Source: Thermoleophilia bacterium
GTDB taxonomy: Bacteria; Actinomycetota; Thermoleophilia; Gaiellales; SKUG01
Length of the DNA stretch: 64,000 bases
Assembly: GCA_025964555.1 (NCBI GenBank)
Contig: JAOPYQ010000015.1
Coordinates: forward strand, 1-64,000
Reading direction: 5' to 3'
Shown: positions 46,740-55,068 of the stretch, piece after piece
Layout of the letters: each line of letters starts with the position of its first letter
How positions within the stretch are numbered: position 1 is the first letter of the stretch
Translations under genes and position numbers: made by a program
The notes under the pieces: generated by a model
Database searches by the model: none
Told to the model about the DNA's origin: nothing
What the model saw: only the letters and a program-made list of their open reading frames with translations

Positions 46740-47768
46740 ATGGCCATCGAACAGCGACCGATTCGCGACACCGGCGTGAGCGTCTCGGAGATCGGCTTCG
46801 GCGTCTGGACGGTCGCGGCGGGCTGGTGGGGGTCGTTCACGCGTGACGAGGCGGCCGCACTCATCTGGGAGGCGTACGACCTCGGGATCACGTTCTTCAA
46901 CACGTCCAACGCCTACGGCGAGGACGGATACGGCGAGGTGCTCGTCCGCGAGGCGCTCTCCGACGTGCTGGACCAGGTGACGATCGCCACGACGTTCGGC
47001 TACGACCTCGACGCAGAGCGTGCCCCGGGCAAGTCCGGGCAGGCGGAGCGCCCGCACGACTGGTCGAAGGACAACGTCATGCGGTCGCTCGAGCGCAGCC
47101 TCGCGCACCTCGGCACCGATTCGATCGACGTGTGGCAGCTGCACAACCCGCGCATGGATGCGATGCACGACGATGCGCTGTGGGAGCTGCTCGCCGAGCT
47201 GCGCAGCCAGGGCGTGGTGAAGTCGTTCGGCCCGTCGATCGGCCCCGCCATCGGCTGGAAGGACGAGGGCCTCTACGCCCTCGAGCACCGCGACATCGAC
47301 TTCTTCCACCACATCTACAACATGCTCGAGCAGGAGCCCGGCCGCGCGTTCAACGAGGCAGCTGGTCGGCGCGACATCCCGATGCTCGTGCGCGTCCCGC
47401 ACTCCTCCGGCCTGCTCGAGGACCAGTACACGCTCGAGACGCGCTTCGAAGCGAACGACCACCGTTCGCATCGCCGCACGACGTGGCTGGTCGAGGGCCT
47501 GCAGAAGATCGAGGCGCTGCGCTTCCTGGTCGAGGACCGGGAGGGAGCGACGATGGGCCAGGTCGCCCTCAAGTGGCTGCTCGCCGATCCACAGAACGCG
47601 AGCATCCAGCCGAACATCCTCACCCGCGACCAGCTGCGCGAGTTCGCCGCTGCTCCGGACATCGAGGACCTCGACGCCGACGAACTCGGCGAGATCGAGA
47701 CGCTGTTCAACCTCCACTTCGGGGTCGAGCCGAGCGAGGACAAGGGCGAGCGCCTCATCAAGGCGTAG
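46740..47768 (+). CDS. Aldo/keto reductase
   Basis: The 342 residues form the NADPH-dependent TIM barrel of the family: SEIGFGVWTVAAGWWG, GITFFNTSNAYGEDGYGEVL (catalytic Asp replaced by Asn in the usual Asp-x-Ala-x-x-Tyr position, Tyr kept), IDVWQLHNPRMDAM, and the C-terminal QPNILTRDQLREF. The catalytic Asp reading as Asn in NTSNAY deserves care, since it may lower activity. A strong AGGAGG precedes the ATG. Confidence 0.87.
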   Translation: MAIEQRPIRDTGVSVSEIGFGVWTVAAGWWGSFTRDEAAALIWEAYDLGITFFNTSNAYGEDGYGEVLVREALSDVLDQVTIATTFGYDLDAERAPGKSGQAERPHDWSKDNVMRSLERSLAHLGTDSIDVWQLHNPRMDAMHDDALWELLAELRSQGVVKSFGPSIGPAIGWKDEGLYALEHRDIDFFHHIYNMLEQEPGRAFNEAAGRRDIPMLVRVPHSSGLLEDQYTLETRFEANDHRSHRRTTWLVEGLQKIEALRFLVEDREGATMGQVALKWLLADPQNASIQPNILTRDQLREFAAAPDIEDLDADELGEIETLFNLHFGVEPSEDKGERLIKA

Positions 47769-47868
47769 CGGGACGGGCACGACAGCAGGTACGTCTGCGA
47801 TGGCGTCGAAGATCCGGGCGGCCCGACCACTGCCGCACCGGACATGGGCGCTGAGTACGATCTCGGCC

Positions 47869-48378
47869 ATGCACCTCGCCGCCGTGAAGCCTGCCACGCC
47901 GCCGCTGCCGAACCCGGCGCAGGACACGCCCCCGACCGGACCGGTGATCGCGGAGTTCAACTACGTGATCCGCGGACCGCAGGCGATGCCACGGATGGGA
48001 CACGTCGAGGCACGGGCCTGGCCGACCGGCCCCGTCGCCGGGGGCAACTCGTTCGAGGACGCCATCAGCGCGGCGAAGGCAATCGCCGCGACCCCCCGCT
48101 ACGACGGCATCCACGGACTGCCGATCCAGCAGGCACAGGGCGTGCTCGAGGCGGCGAACGGGACGTACCTGATCGTCCCGCTCGGCGGCTTCCATCGCGA
48201 GAAGAACGGCCCGCTGTTCGTCGACGGCATGATGTTCCGGGCAGCGGCACTGTCGCTGCAGGTCACGCGACGCAGCACGGACCTCGTGGCCGTCGTGGGT
48301 GCGGAGACGGTGCTGGACCTTCGCCGCACCGGCGCGGCGTTCGTGCAGTCCACGAATGCGAATCCGCCCAGCGCCTGA
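47869..48378 (+). CDS. Hypothetical protein, 169 residues
   Basis: ATG 47869 follows TACGAT by 7 bases, so the earlier in-frame starts are less likely. The protein begins with a Pro-rich stretch (PATPPLPNPAQDTPP). Then comes a compact domain with EFNYVIRGPQAMPR, NSFEDAISAAKAIAATPRYDG and NGTYLIVPLGGFHREKNGPLFVDG. No signal peptide, membrane segment or known motif was recognised. It converges on map. Confidence 0.6.
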   Translation: MHLAAVKPATPPLPNPAQDTPPTGPVIAEFNYVIRGPQAMPRMGHVEARAWPTGPVAGGNSFEDAISAAKAIAATPRYDGIHGLPIQQAQGVLEAANGTYLIVPLGGFHREKNGPLFVDGMMFRAAALSLQVTRRSTDLVAVVGAETVLDLRRTGAAFVQSTNANPPSA

Positions 48379-48387
48379 TCGAGGCGT

Positions 48388-49125
48388 TCAGGTCAGGATG
48401 ATCGGGCGGCCCCGGGTGACGACCACCGTGTGCTCGAACTGCGCCGACAGCGACCCGTCCGAGGTCGAGATCGTCCAGCCGTCGGCGCCCGTCACCGTGT
48501 GCTCGGTCGTCTCGGCGATGATCGGTTCGATCGTGAAGACCATGCCCTCGACCATCCGCGTGGTGTCGCGCCCGTCGAACCAGCTCTCCACGCGCGGTGG
48601 CTCGTGGATCGTCGTTCCGATCCCGTGGCCGCCGAGCTCGCGCAGCACCCGCATGCCGTTGCGGTGCACCTCGGTCTCGATCGCCTTGCCGACCCGGTTG
48701 ATGAGCTTGTCGGCACGCACGCGGGCGATGGCCAGGTCGAGCGCGCGGCGTGCGACGTCCACGATCCGCTGCGCCTGCGGGGAGACGGGCGGCACGGGAA
48801 CCGTGATACACGCGTCGGCCATGTAGCCGTCGAGCTCCGCCGTGACGTCGATCTTCACGAGGTCGCCACCCTCGATGCGGCGAGCGCCGGGGATGCCGTG
48901 CACCGCCTCCTCGTTGACGCTGATGCAGGAGAAGCCGGGGAAGTCGTACGTGAGCTGGGGCGCCGAACGCGCACCCGCTGCCTCGCAGACCCCGCGACCC
49001 ACGTCGTCGAGCTGCCGCGTCGTGACGCCGGGCTCGCAGGCTGCGGCCATCGCCGCCATCGCGTCGCGCACGACGACGCCCGCGGCACGCAGTTGCTCGA
49101 GCTGGGTGTCCTCCACGATCACCAT
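48388..49125 (-). CDS. map: Methionine aminopeptidase, type I
   Basis: This 245-residue enzyme removes the N-terminal Met from new proteins. The metal ligands are visible in order: VKIDVTAELDGYMADACITV (two Asp), GGHGIGTTIHEPP (His), VFTIEPI (Glu) and AQFEHTVVV (Glu). There is no N-terminal SH3-binding extension. TACGCT ends 6 bases before ATG 49125. The usual adk, secY and infA neighbours are absent, so it may be a second copy. Confidence 0.92.
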   Translation of the reverse strand: MVIVEDTQLEQLRAAGVVVRDAMAAMAAACEPGVTTRQLDDVGRGVCEAAGARSAPQLTYDFPGFSCISVNEEAVHGIPGARRIEGGDLVKIDVTAELDGYMADACITVPVPPVSPQAQRIVDVARRALDLAIARVRADKLINRVGKAIETEVHRNGMRVLRELGGHGIGTTIHEPPRVESWFDGRDTTRMVEGMVFTIEPIIAETTEHTVTGADGWTISTSDGSLSAQFEHTVVVTRGRPIILT

Positions 49126-49142
49126 GTCGGGAGCGTATCCGG

Positions 49143-49751
49143 TCAGAGCAGGTCGTTGACGAGCGCCGCAGCGTAGACGCCCGCTCCGGCGAGGTAGGTC
49201 ACCGGATGCTTGACCATGAGCAGTGCCGAGCCGACCGCCTGGAGCGTGCCTCCTCGTCCGTCGCGGGTCATGTAGAGGGCACGCGCATCGCCGCCGCCGG
49301 CGACGACTGCCTTCGCTGCACGGACGGCGCCGAGCGTTCCGCCGATCCCGAGCAGACCGAGGCGTGCCCCCCTGGACAAGGTGTCCAGGCTGGACGCCAC
49401 GCGCCCGAAGCCAGCGGGCGGCGTGCGATCGAGCACGAGCCACGGCAGTTTCCGCGCGGCCGTACCATGCAGGATGCCGCCGGAGTACAGCAGGCCGCGG
49501 AACAGTCCGTCTGCCGCGAGGCCGGCATGCCCGATCGCCTGATTGGTCTTGGCGTCCGACGAACCGAGCGCCATGCGAAGGGAACCCGTCACGGCCGTGG
49601 ACGCAAAGTTGATCGGCGCATCGCCCAGGGCGACACGGCTGATCCTCATGACGTCGTAGGCTGGGTCCAGATGCGACTCGATGTGACCGAGCGTGCGTCC
49701 GACACGGTCCAGCCCGACCGTGTTTCCTCCGATGACCTCCATCACCTGCAC
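49143..49751 (-). CDS. Hypothetical protein with hydrophobic segments, 202 residues
   Basis: GTG 49751 is chosen because GGGAG lies 8 bases upstream. ATG 49769 is possible. The N-terminal part (GGNTVGLDRVGRTLGHIESHLDP) is polar. The rest has Gly/Ala-rich hydrophobic stretches near residues 60-95, 125-150 and 175-200 that could insert in or lie along the membrane. No family was recognised. It is co-directional with map, 17 bases upstream. Confidence 0.55.
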   Translation of the reverse strand: MQVMEVIGGNTVGLDRVGRTLGHIESHLDPAYDVMRISRVALGDAPINFASTAVTGSLRMALGSSDAKTNQAIGHAGLAADGLFRGLLYSGGILHGTAARKLPWLVLDRTPPAGFGRVASSLDTLSRGARLGLLGIGGTLGAVRAAKAVVAGGGDARALYMTRDGRGGTLQAVGSALLMVKHPVTYLAGAGVYAAALVNDLL

Positions 49752-49835
49752 GTCGCGTGCTCCCGGCATCCGAGGACCGTTTCGCCGGGGTCCCGTGGCC
49801 GCTTTTCCCGGGTTCTGGCCGGGTCGTCCTCGTTG

Positions 49836-50267
49836 TCAACCTGCAGAGGCGACGGGAGTCTCGTAGCAGTCGTGCTGCTCGATGTGCGCGATGCGTCCGT
49901 TCCGGAGGGTGTAGTGCGCGACGCACCACGCGGTCAGCTTCGTGCCGGCACGAAAGGGCCCCGCGTCCTTCGCGAGCTCGCCGCTCCACCGCATCCGGGT
50001 CGCGAGGACGTCGCCGTCGAAGACATGGGCCAGCGGCTCGAAGCGCTGCGCCGAGAGCAGCGAGCGACCGACGTCGAGCCCCATGAGCATCGTTGCCCGG
50101 TCGCGGTCGCTGCCGGCCTGGTTGAAGATGTTCGGCCGTTCGAGGAACCGCACGTCGGGCGTGAGCATCTCGTCGAGTTCCGCGTCGGTCGGCCAGCCGT
50201 AGTCGAAGCTGCCGAGCCACCGCTCGACCAGTTCGATGGCGGCCTCGCGTGGGTCGTCCGGTTTCAT
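49836..50267 (-). CDS. SnoaL-like (NTF2 fold) protein
   Basis: The 143 residues begin with an amphipathic helix (REAAIELVERWLGSF) and continue with strands typical of SnoaL-like polyketide-cyclase or scavenging proteins, for example LTPDVRFLERP, WCVAHYTLRNGRIAHIEQHDCYE. The ligand is unknown. It is divergent from the MFS gene, and TAGGCG lies 6 bases before ATG 50267. Confidence 0.7.
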   Translation of the reverse strand: MKPDDPREAAIELVERWLGSFDYGWPTDAELDEMLTPDVRFLERPNIFNQAGSDRDRATMLMGLDVGRSLLSAQRFEPLAHVFDGDVLATRMRWSGELAKDAGPFRAGTKLTAWCVAHYTLRNGRIAHIEQHDCYETPVASAG

Positions 50268-50331
50268 GCCCGACGCCTACCCACAGTCGGGGCCCTGCAT
50301 CCGACTTCGTGGCCGACGCGGGCGGAGTGGG

Positions 50332-50337
50332 TACCGT
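50332..50337 (+). promoter_or_regulatory. Leaderless -10 element (TACCGT)
   Basis: TACCGT ends 6 bases before ATG 50344 of the MFS gene, with no ribosome-binding site. The same spacing appears upstream of many first genes in this window. Confidence 0.4.
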
Positions 50338-50343
50338 CCACGC

Positions 50344-51522
50344 ATGACCGAGCCACGACACGGCATCCGTCGACAGATCGTCGCCACGCTCGCTGCGTTC
50401 GCAACCTTCGGGTCGTTCTGGGGCGCGTGGGGCGCGAGCATCCCCCGCATCCGCGACCAGGCCGGCGTCGACGACGGCGAACTCGGCCTTGCGCTGTTGT
50501 GCATCGGCGCTGGGGCGCTGCCCGCGATGCTCCTGTTCGGCCGAGCGCTCGATCGATACGGGCTGCGCGTCACCGCGTACGCGATCGCGGCGCTCGGATG
50601 CACGGGAGTGCTCGTCACGCTGGGCGCGCAGTCATTCATGACCCTCGCCAGCGGACTGGTCGTCGTCGGCATGGCGAGCGGCGCCGCCGATGTCGGCATG
50701 AACGCGGTCGCCGGGCGTGCCGAGCAGGACGCGGGCCGCCCGGTCATCACCAAGGCACACGGCATGCTGTCCGGTTTCGTGGTGATCGGCAGCCTCGCCG
50801 CCGCAGGGGTCGCTGCGCTCGACCTTCCCCTCGTGCTGCCGTTCGTGGCGGTCGCCGCGATGTCGGTCGTCGCGCTGGCGATGCTCCTTCGGGCGATCCC
50901 GCCCGGCGACGCCGAGACGACTGACACGCCTATCGACGATGGCGTTCGCGTCGGACTGCGCGGGGCGGCGACGGTGCCGCTGCTGCTCGTCGGCGTCCTC
51001 GGTGCGCTCGCGTTCGCGACCGAGAGCGCACCACAGAACTGGAGTGCCGTGTTCGCGCGCGACGTGCTCGACGCGGGGAATGGACAGGCGGCGCTCGCCC
51101 CGGCGTTCTACGCGATGGTCGTTTCGGGGTCGCGTCTCTCGATCGGGAGCCTCGGCGCCGCACACGCGCAGCTGGTGCTCGTGTCGGGTGCCGTGGCTGC
51201 GGCGATCGGGTCGCTCGTCGTCTCGGCATCGCAGGGGCCAGTGATGTTCGTGGTCGGGCTTGCGATTGCGGCAGCGGGCACCGCCGTGCTGTTTCCGACG
51301 GTGCTCGGGATCGTGTCGCGGACCGTGCTCGAGGACCGTCGAGGACGCGCCACCTCACTCGTCACGACGGTCTCGTACCTCGGCTTCCTGCTCGCGCCCG
51401 CCTACGTCGGTGCGTGGGCCGAGGCGTTCGACCTGCGGGTCGCGATGGTCGCGGTGGCAGCGCTCGCGGGAACGCTCGCGGCGCTCACCCCAATCCTGAT
51501 GCGCCTGGCGACATCACGCTGA
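50344..51522 (+). CDS. MFS transporter, 12-TM
   Basis: The 392 residues have about twelve membrane segments and the loop 2-3 motif FGRALDRYGLR. GMASGAADVGMNAVAGRAEQ in the fifth segment region resembles the FucP/YbjJ-type MFS group. It probably exchanges a sugar or drug-like solute with protons, but the substrate is not predictable. Transcription is likely leaderless (TACCGT 6 bases before the ATG). Confidence 0.82.
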   Translation: MTEPRHGIRRQIVATLAAFATFGSFWGAWGASIPRIRDQAGVDDGELGLALLCIGAGALPAMLLFGRALDRYGLRVTAYAIAALGCTGVLVTLGAQSFMTLASGLVVVGMASGAADVGMNAVAGRAEQDAGRPVITKAHGMLSGFVVIGSLAAAGVAALDLPLVLPFVAVAAMSVVALAMLLRAIPPGDAETTDTPIDDGVRVGLRGAATVPLLLVGVLGALAFATESAPQNWSAVFARDVLDAGNGQAALAPAFYAMVVSGSRLSIGSLGAAHAQLVLVSGAVAAAIGSLVVSASQGPVMFVVGLAIAAAGTAVLFPTVLGIVSRTVLEDRRGRATSLVTTVSYLGFLLAPAYVGAWAEAFDLRVAMVAVAALAGTLAALTPILMRLATSR

Positions 51523-51565
51523 CCCAGCGCGACGACCACGGTGGTGACCCGTCACACTGTCCGAC

Positions 51566-52177
51566 ATGCATGAGCACGACTGGGACCAGCAGTATCGCGA
51601 CGGCGACCACGAGGGTGACGGCGCGCCGCCGTCGCCGGAACTGGTGGTCATCGTCGCGACGTTCGGCGACGATCGTGGCCGCGTGGTCGATCTGGGGTGC
51701 GGGGTCGGCGCCGATGCCATCTTTCTCGCCGGTTGCGGCTTCGACGTGACCGGCGTCGACATGAGCGGCGAGGCACTCGACATCGCGGAACGGCACGCGG
51801 AGGAACGCGGCCTGGCGGTCAACTGGCACCAGGGCGACGTGCTCGAGCTCCCGCTCGATGACGGGTCGATCGTCGCGGCGTTCGACCGGGGCTGCCTGCA
51901 TCACGTCCCGGTCGCCGACCAGCCTCGGTACGCCGCCGAACTGGCACGCGTTCTCGCACCCGGTGGTCGCGCGTACCTGCGCGACGTGGCGGGTCACGGA
52001 CACGGCCATGCGCACGGGCACGGACATCATCCGACCCCGGTGTCAGCCGAAGGGCTCGAGCGGCTCCTCGACGGACTGCCGCTGGAGGTCGTGTCGATCA
52101 CGTCGATCGACATGGCTGGTCCCACCGCAGCCGGCACGCCCGGCATCCTCGCGGAGCTTCGACGCTCCGCGACATGA
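51566..52177 (+). CDS. SAM-dependent methyltransferase with His-rich loop
   Basis: The 203 residues are a class I methyltransferase: VVDLGCGVGADAIFLA (motif I), VTGVDMS (motif post I, Asp binding ribose), GDVLELPLDDGSI and HHVPVAD. An unusual insertion GHGHGHAHGHGHH at 51992-52030 sits late in the fold and could bind a metal ion. The N-terminus also carries HEHDWDQQY. The TPMT/thiol type or a general UbiE-like enzyme is possible. The substrate is unknown. Confidence 0.83.
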   Translation: MHEHDWDQQYRDGDHEGDGAPPSPELVVIVATFGDDRGRVVDLGCGVGADAIFLAGCGFDVTGVDMSGEALDIAERHAEERGLAVNWHQGDVLELPLDDGSIVAAFDRGCLHHVPVADQPRYAAELARVLAPGGRAYLRDVAGHGHGHAHGHGHHPTPVSAEGLERLLDGLPLEVVSITSIDMAGPTAAGTPGILAELRRSAT

Positions 52178-52303
52178 ACGTCGCGCGCTGGACGGCACCG
52201 ACGAGAAGTGGCGTTCACACATCTCGGGCTGCAAGCCGGAGGACCACGACGTCTGGATCAGCTCGATCCGCAGCTGTCCAGGCAGTGCTCGGAGCTATCC
52301 CAG

Positions 52304-52678
52304 TCACGCGCGGTCGATCAGTTCGATCCGGTAGCCGTCGGGATCACGCACGAAGGTGAGCAGCGAGCCGCCTTCGCGAACGCTGTACGGCGGCTTCTCC
52401 GCCTCGATCCCGAGCTTCGACAGCTCAGCGAGCGTGGCATGGATGTCTGGCGTCGAGATGGCGATGTGGCCATACCCGCTCCCGATCTCGTACGCCTCGA
52501 CGCCGGGATTCCAGGTGAGCTCGAGACGATCGTCGTCGCCGGGCAGCCCCAGGAAGGTGTTGATCGCCCCGTCCTTGAGCGTCATGCGTCGACGCTCCTC
52601 GAAGCCGAGCGCGACGTAGAAGGCGACGCTGCGATCGATGTCGGTGATCCGGTAACAGGTGTGCAGGAGTTCAGCCAT
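52304..52678 (-). CDS. gloA: Lactoylglutathione lyase (glyoxalase I)
   Basis: The 124-residue VOC enzyme keeps all four metal ligands of bacterial glyoxalase I: His in LLHTCYRI, Glu in LELTWN, His in GYGHIAIS and Glu in YRIELID. It isomerises the methylglyoxal-thiol adduct. Actinobacteria usually lack glutathione, so the thiol may differ. It ends 10 bases before the crcB coding end at 52688 in a co-directional run. Confidence 0.87.
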   Translation of the reverse strand: MAELLHTCYRITDIDRSVAFYVALGFEERRRMTLKDGAINTFLGLPGDDDRLELTWNPGVEAYEIGSGYGHIAISTPDIHATLAELSKLGIEAEKPPYSVREGGSLLTFVRDPDGYRIELIDRA

Positions 52679-52687
52679 GGCGCGACA

Positions 52688-53062
52688 CTACAACGCGCGT
52701 CCGACCAGCATGCCGAGCGCCATGAGCAGGAGCCCGGCGACGACCTGGCCGGAGATGTTGGCGAAGGCGAGCACCGGCGAGTAGTCGCGAGCGAGCTTCG
52801 CGGTGTCGAACACCAGCGCCGAGAACGTCGTGAACGCGCCGAGGAATCCCGTGAACACGACGAGGCGGAGGTCGGCGTGCATCAGCTCGCCCTGGTGGAA
52901 CAGGCTCCATGCGAGACCGAGCAGGAAGCAGCCCGCGGTGTTCACGAGCAACGTCGCCGTCGCCGGGTGTGCTGCTCGCGCGATCACGCCCAGCTGGACG
53001 CCGTATCGGGCAATCGTTCCGAGCGCGCCCGCGGCGCCGATCAGAGCCAGCCGCGTCACCAT
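52688..53062 (-). CDS. crcB: Fluoride channel CrcB/Fluc
   Basis: The 124-residue protein has four membrane segments and the family motifs GALGTIARYG, LLVNTAGCFLLG (conserved Asn) and GFLGAFTTFSALVFD (phenylalanine box). Fluc channels are antiparallel dimers that expel fluoride. Many actinobacteria carry two adjacent crcB genes, but only one is here. The ATG overlaps the protease stop as TGATG, implying coupling to the upstream gene. Confidence 0.92.
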   Translation of the reverse strand: MVTRLALIGAAGALGTIARYGVQLGVIARAAHPATATLLVNTAGCFLLGLAWSLFHQGELMHADLRLVVFTGFLGAFTTFSALVFDTAKLARDYSPVLAFANISGQVVAGLLLMALGMLVGRAL

Positions 53063-54237
53063 CAGGCGACGCAGGCGCCCGTCAGCACCCGCTTGTCTGC
53101 GGGTACGGTGGTCGCGCGCTTGAGCGCGGCAGCCACGAGGTCGTTGGGGATGCCGTAGCCGCCCGAGACCTTCTCCCCCACCGTTGCGGCGAAGACGGTC
53201 GACAGGACGCGTCCGTCGTCGTCGACGAGCGGCCCGCCGGAGTTGCCGTGGCGGATCAGGCCGCGAAAGCTCGAGACGCGACGCTCGTGTTCGCCGCGAC
53301 CGTAGATGTCCTCGCCCTTGACGCGTCGCTCGTCGGAGTAGCGAGCAGCGGTCGGGGTGAAGCCGCGGTTCTCCGGATATCCGAGCACCACGCCCGCGGT
53401 GCCCTCGGCGACCCTGGCGGAAGGCCTGAGCGGCGTGAGGTCGAGACCGTGCACGCGAAGCACCGCGAGGTCGTTGATGCGATCGAACGAGACGACGTCC
53501 GCGTCGATCGGATCACCCTTGCCGACGAGCTGGACGCCGGTGTCGTCCTGCCCCGCCACGACGTGCGCGTTGGTGATGACGAACCCGGGCGCCGCGACCC
53601 AGCCGGAGCCCGTGATGCGATAGCCACATGCAGAGCCGACCACGCGCAGGACCGAGCGGCTCGCCTCGCGCACCTCGGGGTCGCGTGGAAGCAACGGATC
53701 AGGCGCATCCGTCTCGATGCGACCACCGTCGAACTGCGGGAACGGGTCGTACGACGCGAGGGCGCCGAGCAACGGCTCGGCATCCGGCAGCACCGTGTTG
53801 AGCCTGGTCACCAGCACCGACTCGACGATCGTCGGACGAAGCTCGCGGAGTTGCGGGATACCGATGCTGGCAGCAGCCGCGAACCAGCCGAGCACGAGGC
53901 CGACGACTCCGAGCAGCAGCGCCCCGAGCAGTCGGTCGAGCCCCGACATCGATTCGCCCTGCACGCGTCCGCGCAGCTGCGCCCCGAGATCCTGCATGGC
54001 CATCGCCCCGACGATCGTGATGAGGACGCCAACGGCCAGACCGATGAGCGGTGCCCATGCCGACGCTGCCGGGTTGTCCGTACCGCGCTCGAGCAGGGCG
54101 TGCGTGACGCGCGTGCCGACGATACCGCCGATGACCAGGCCGGTGAGCGACGCTGCTCCCACGATGAACCCTTGGGCGTAGCCGATCGCGGCGAGCGCAA
54201 GGCAGACGACGATGATGAGCAGGTCGAGAGAATTCAC
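53062..54237 (-). CDS. MarP-like membrane serine protease (CvpA domain + trypsin-like domain)
   Basis: The 391 residues have four N-terminal membrane segments (about 5-25, 28-48, 60-80 and 105-125) resembling CvpA, then a periplasmic trypsin-like domain. The catalytic triad is His225 (TNAHVVAG), Asp256 (INDLAVL) and Ser333 (GNSGGPL). GSACGYRITGSGW and a possible Cys are similar to mycobacterial MarP, which protects against acid and oxidative stress. GTG 54237 is chosen: the hydrophobic segment starts directly after it. Co-translated with crcB. Confidence 0.88.
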   Translation of the reverse strand: MNSLDLLIIVVCLALAAIGYAQGFIVGAASLTGLVIGGIVGTRVTHALLERGTDNPAASAWAPLIGLAVGVLITIVGAMAMQDLGAQLRGRVQGESMSGLDRLLGALLLGVVGLVLGWFAAAASIGIPQLRELRPTIVESVLVTRLNTVLPDAEPLLGALASYDPFPQFDGGRIETDAPDPLLPRDPEVREASRSVLRVVGSACGYRITGSGWVAAPGFVITNAHVVAGQDDTGVQLVGKGDPIDADVVSFDRINDLAVLRVHGLDLTPLRPSARVAEGTAGVVLGYPENRGFTPTAARYSDERRVKGEDIYGRGEHERRVSSFRGLIRHGNSGGPLVDDDGRVLSTVFAATVGEKVSGGYGIPNDLVAAALKRATTVPADKRVLTGACVA

Positions 54238-54289
54238 GTGCGCACGCGACGGTAGCACGTCGTGCCGACGCTCTCTCGCCGAAGAAGAC

Positions 54290-54315
54290 GGTGGACGCCC
54301 CGAAGGACGTCCACC
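54290..54315 (-). terminator. Hairpin terminator after the DUF4383 gene
   Basis: GGTGGACG and CGTCCACC form a perfect 8-base-pair stem with a 10-base loop, 38 bases after the stop codon of the DUF4383 gene. There is no strong U-run. Confidence 0.55.
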
Positions 54316-54353
54316 GCATCGTCTCGAGCGGATTGCGGGGGCAAGCCGCTCCG

Positions 54354-54764
54354 TCAGATGACTTCACGCGTCGGCGCGCGGCTGGCGACGTACGCGCCGA
54401 TGCCGAGGATGCCGATCGCCAGGTGGAGGAAGTGGTCCGCCATGTTCACGCTGCCGAGCAGGCCGAACGGGTCGAACCCGTCGCCGACCGACAGTCCCCA
54501 GATCCCGAGGATGGCATAGACGATGCCGAGCACGAGCGCGTAAGTGCGTGCGTACACGAGCTTCGAGAAGCCGGCGACGAGGCCGAGTACTCCGGTCGCG
54601 AGGTGGACCAGGTTGTGGGTCAGGTTGACGTCGAAGCCGAGCAGCGACTTGACCGTGTCCTGGTCCGTGTTGATGACGAGTCCGAGGATGCCGACGAGCG
54701 TCAGCACCACACCGAACACCCGGGCGTAGATCACCGCGGGGCTTGAGTTGGTCGTGGTATCCAT
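54354..54764 (-). CDS. DUF4383-type four-helix membrane protein
   Basis: The 136 residues hold four membrane segments (about 12-32, 50-70, 73-93 and 108-128) separated by short loops: VVLTLVGILGLVINTD, NLVHLATGVLGLVAGFSK, YALVLGIVYAILGIWGL, LHLAIGILGIGAYVAS. The spacing and the LVHLATG and LHLAIG pattern match DUF4383. Function is unknown. AAGGAC lies about 9 bases before ATG 54764. It is flanked by a terminator. Confidence 0.82.
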   Translation of the reverse strand: MDTTTNSSPAVIYARVFGVVLTLVGILGLVINTDQDTVKSLLGFDVNLTHNLVHLATGVLGLVAGFSKLVYARTYALVLGIVYAILGIWGLSVGDGFDPFGLLGSVNMADHFLHLAIGILGIGAYVASRAPTREVI

Positions 54765-54902
54765 AATTGCAGTCCTTCGGTGGTATGAGTTGTCGATGAC
54801 GCCCGGAGGCCATGAACTCCTACGGATGCCACCACCGATTGGATGCGCGTTATGGCATCGGATAAACAGATTTCCACAGGGTCGTTCGCCCCAAGGAACG
54901 AG

Positions 54903-54929
54903 CGAGGCCCCCGCTGTGCGAGGGCCTCG
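54903..54929 (-). terminator. Hairpin downstream of the initiator tRNA
   Basis: CGAGGCCC (54903-54910) pairs with GGGCCTCG (54922-54929) around an 11-base loop, 6 bases after the tRNA in the minus direction. The arms recur in the sigma factor terminator at 23184-23214. Confidence 0.65.
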
Positions 54930-54934
54930 ATGAG

Positions 54935-55008
<74 letters not shown>

Positions 55009-55068
55009 TCGTGGGGCACATGGTACCGACAGGTTCGGCTCGGTGCAACCTGTGGGTAACCATAACCG

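Noticed and set aside
52178-52303. Short coding-like stretch between methyltransferase and gloA
   Set aside because: Frames are short and none has a start signal or homology that I recognise. It may be a remnant, but there is not enough to call a gene.
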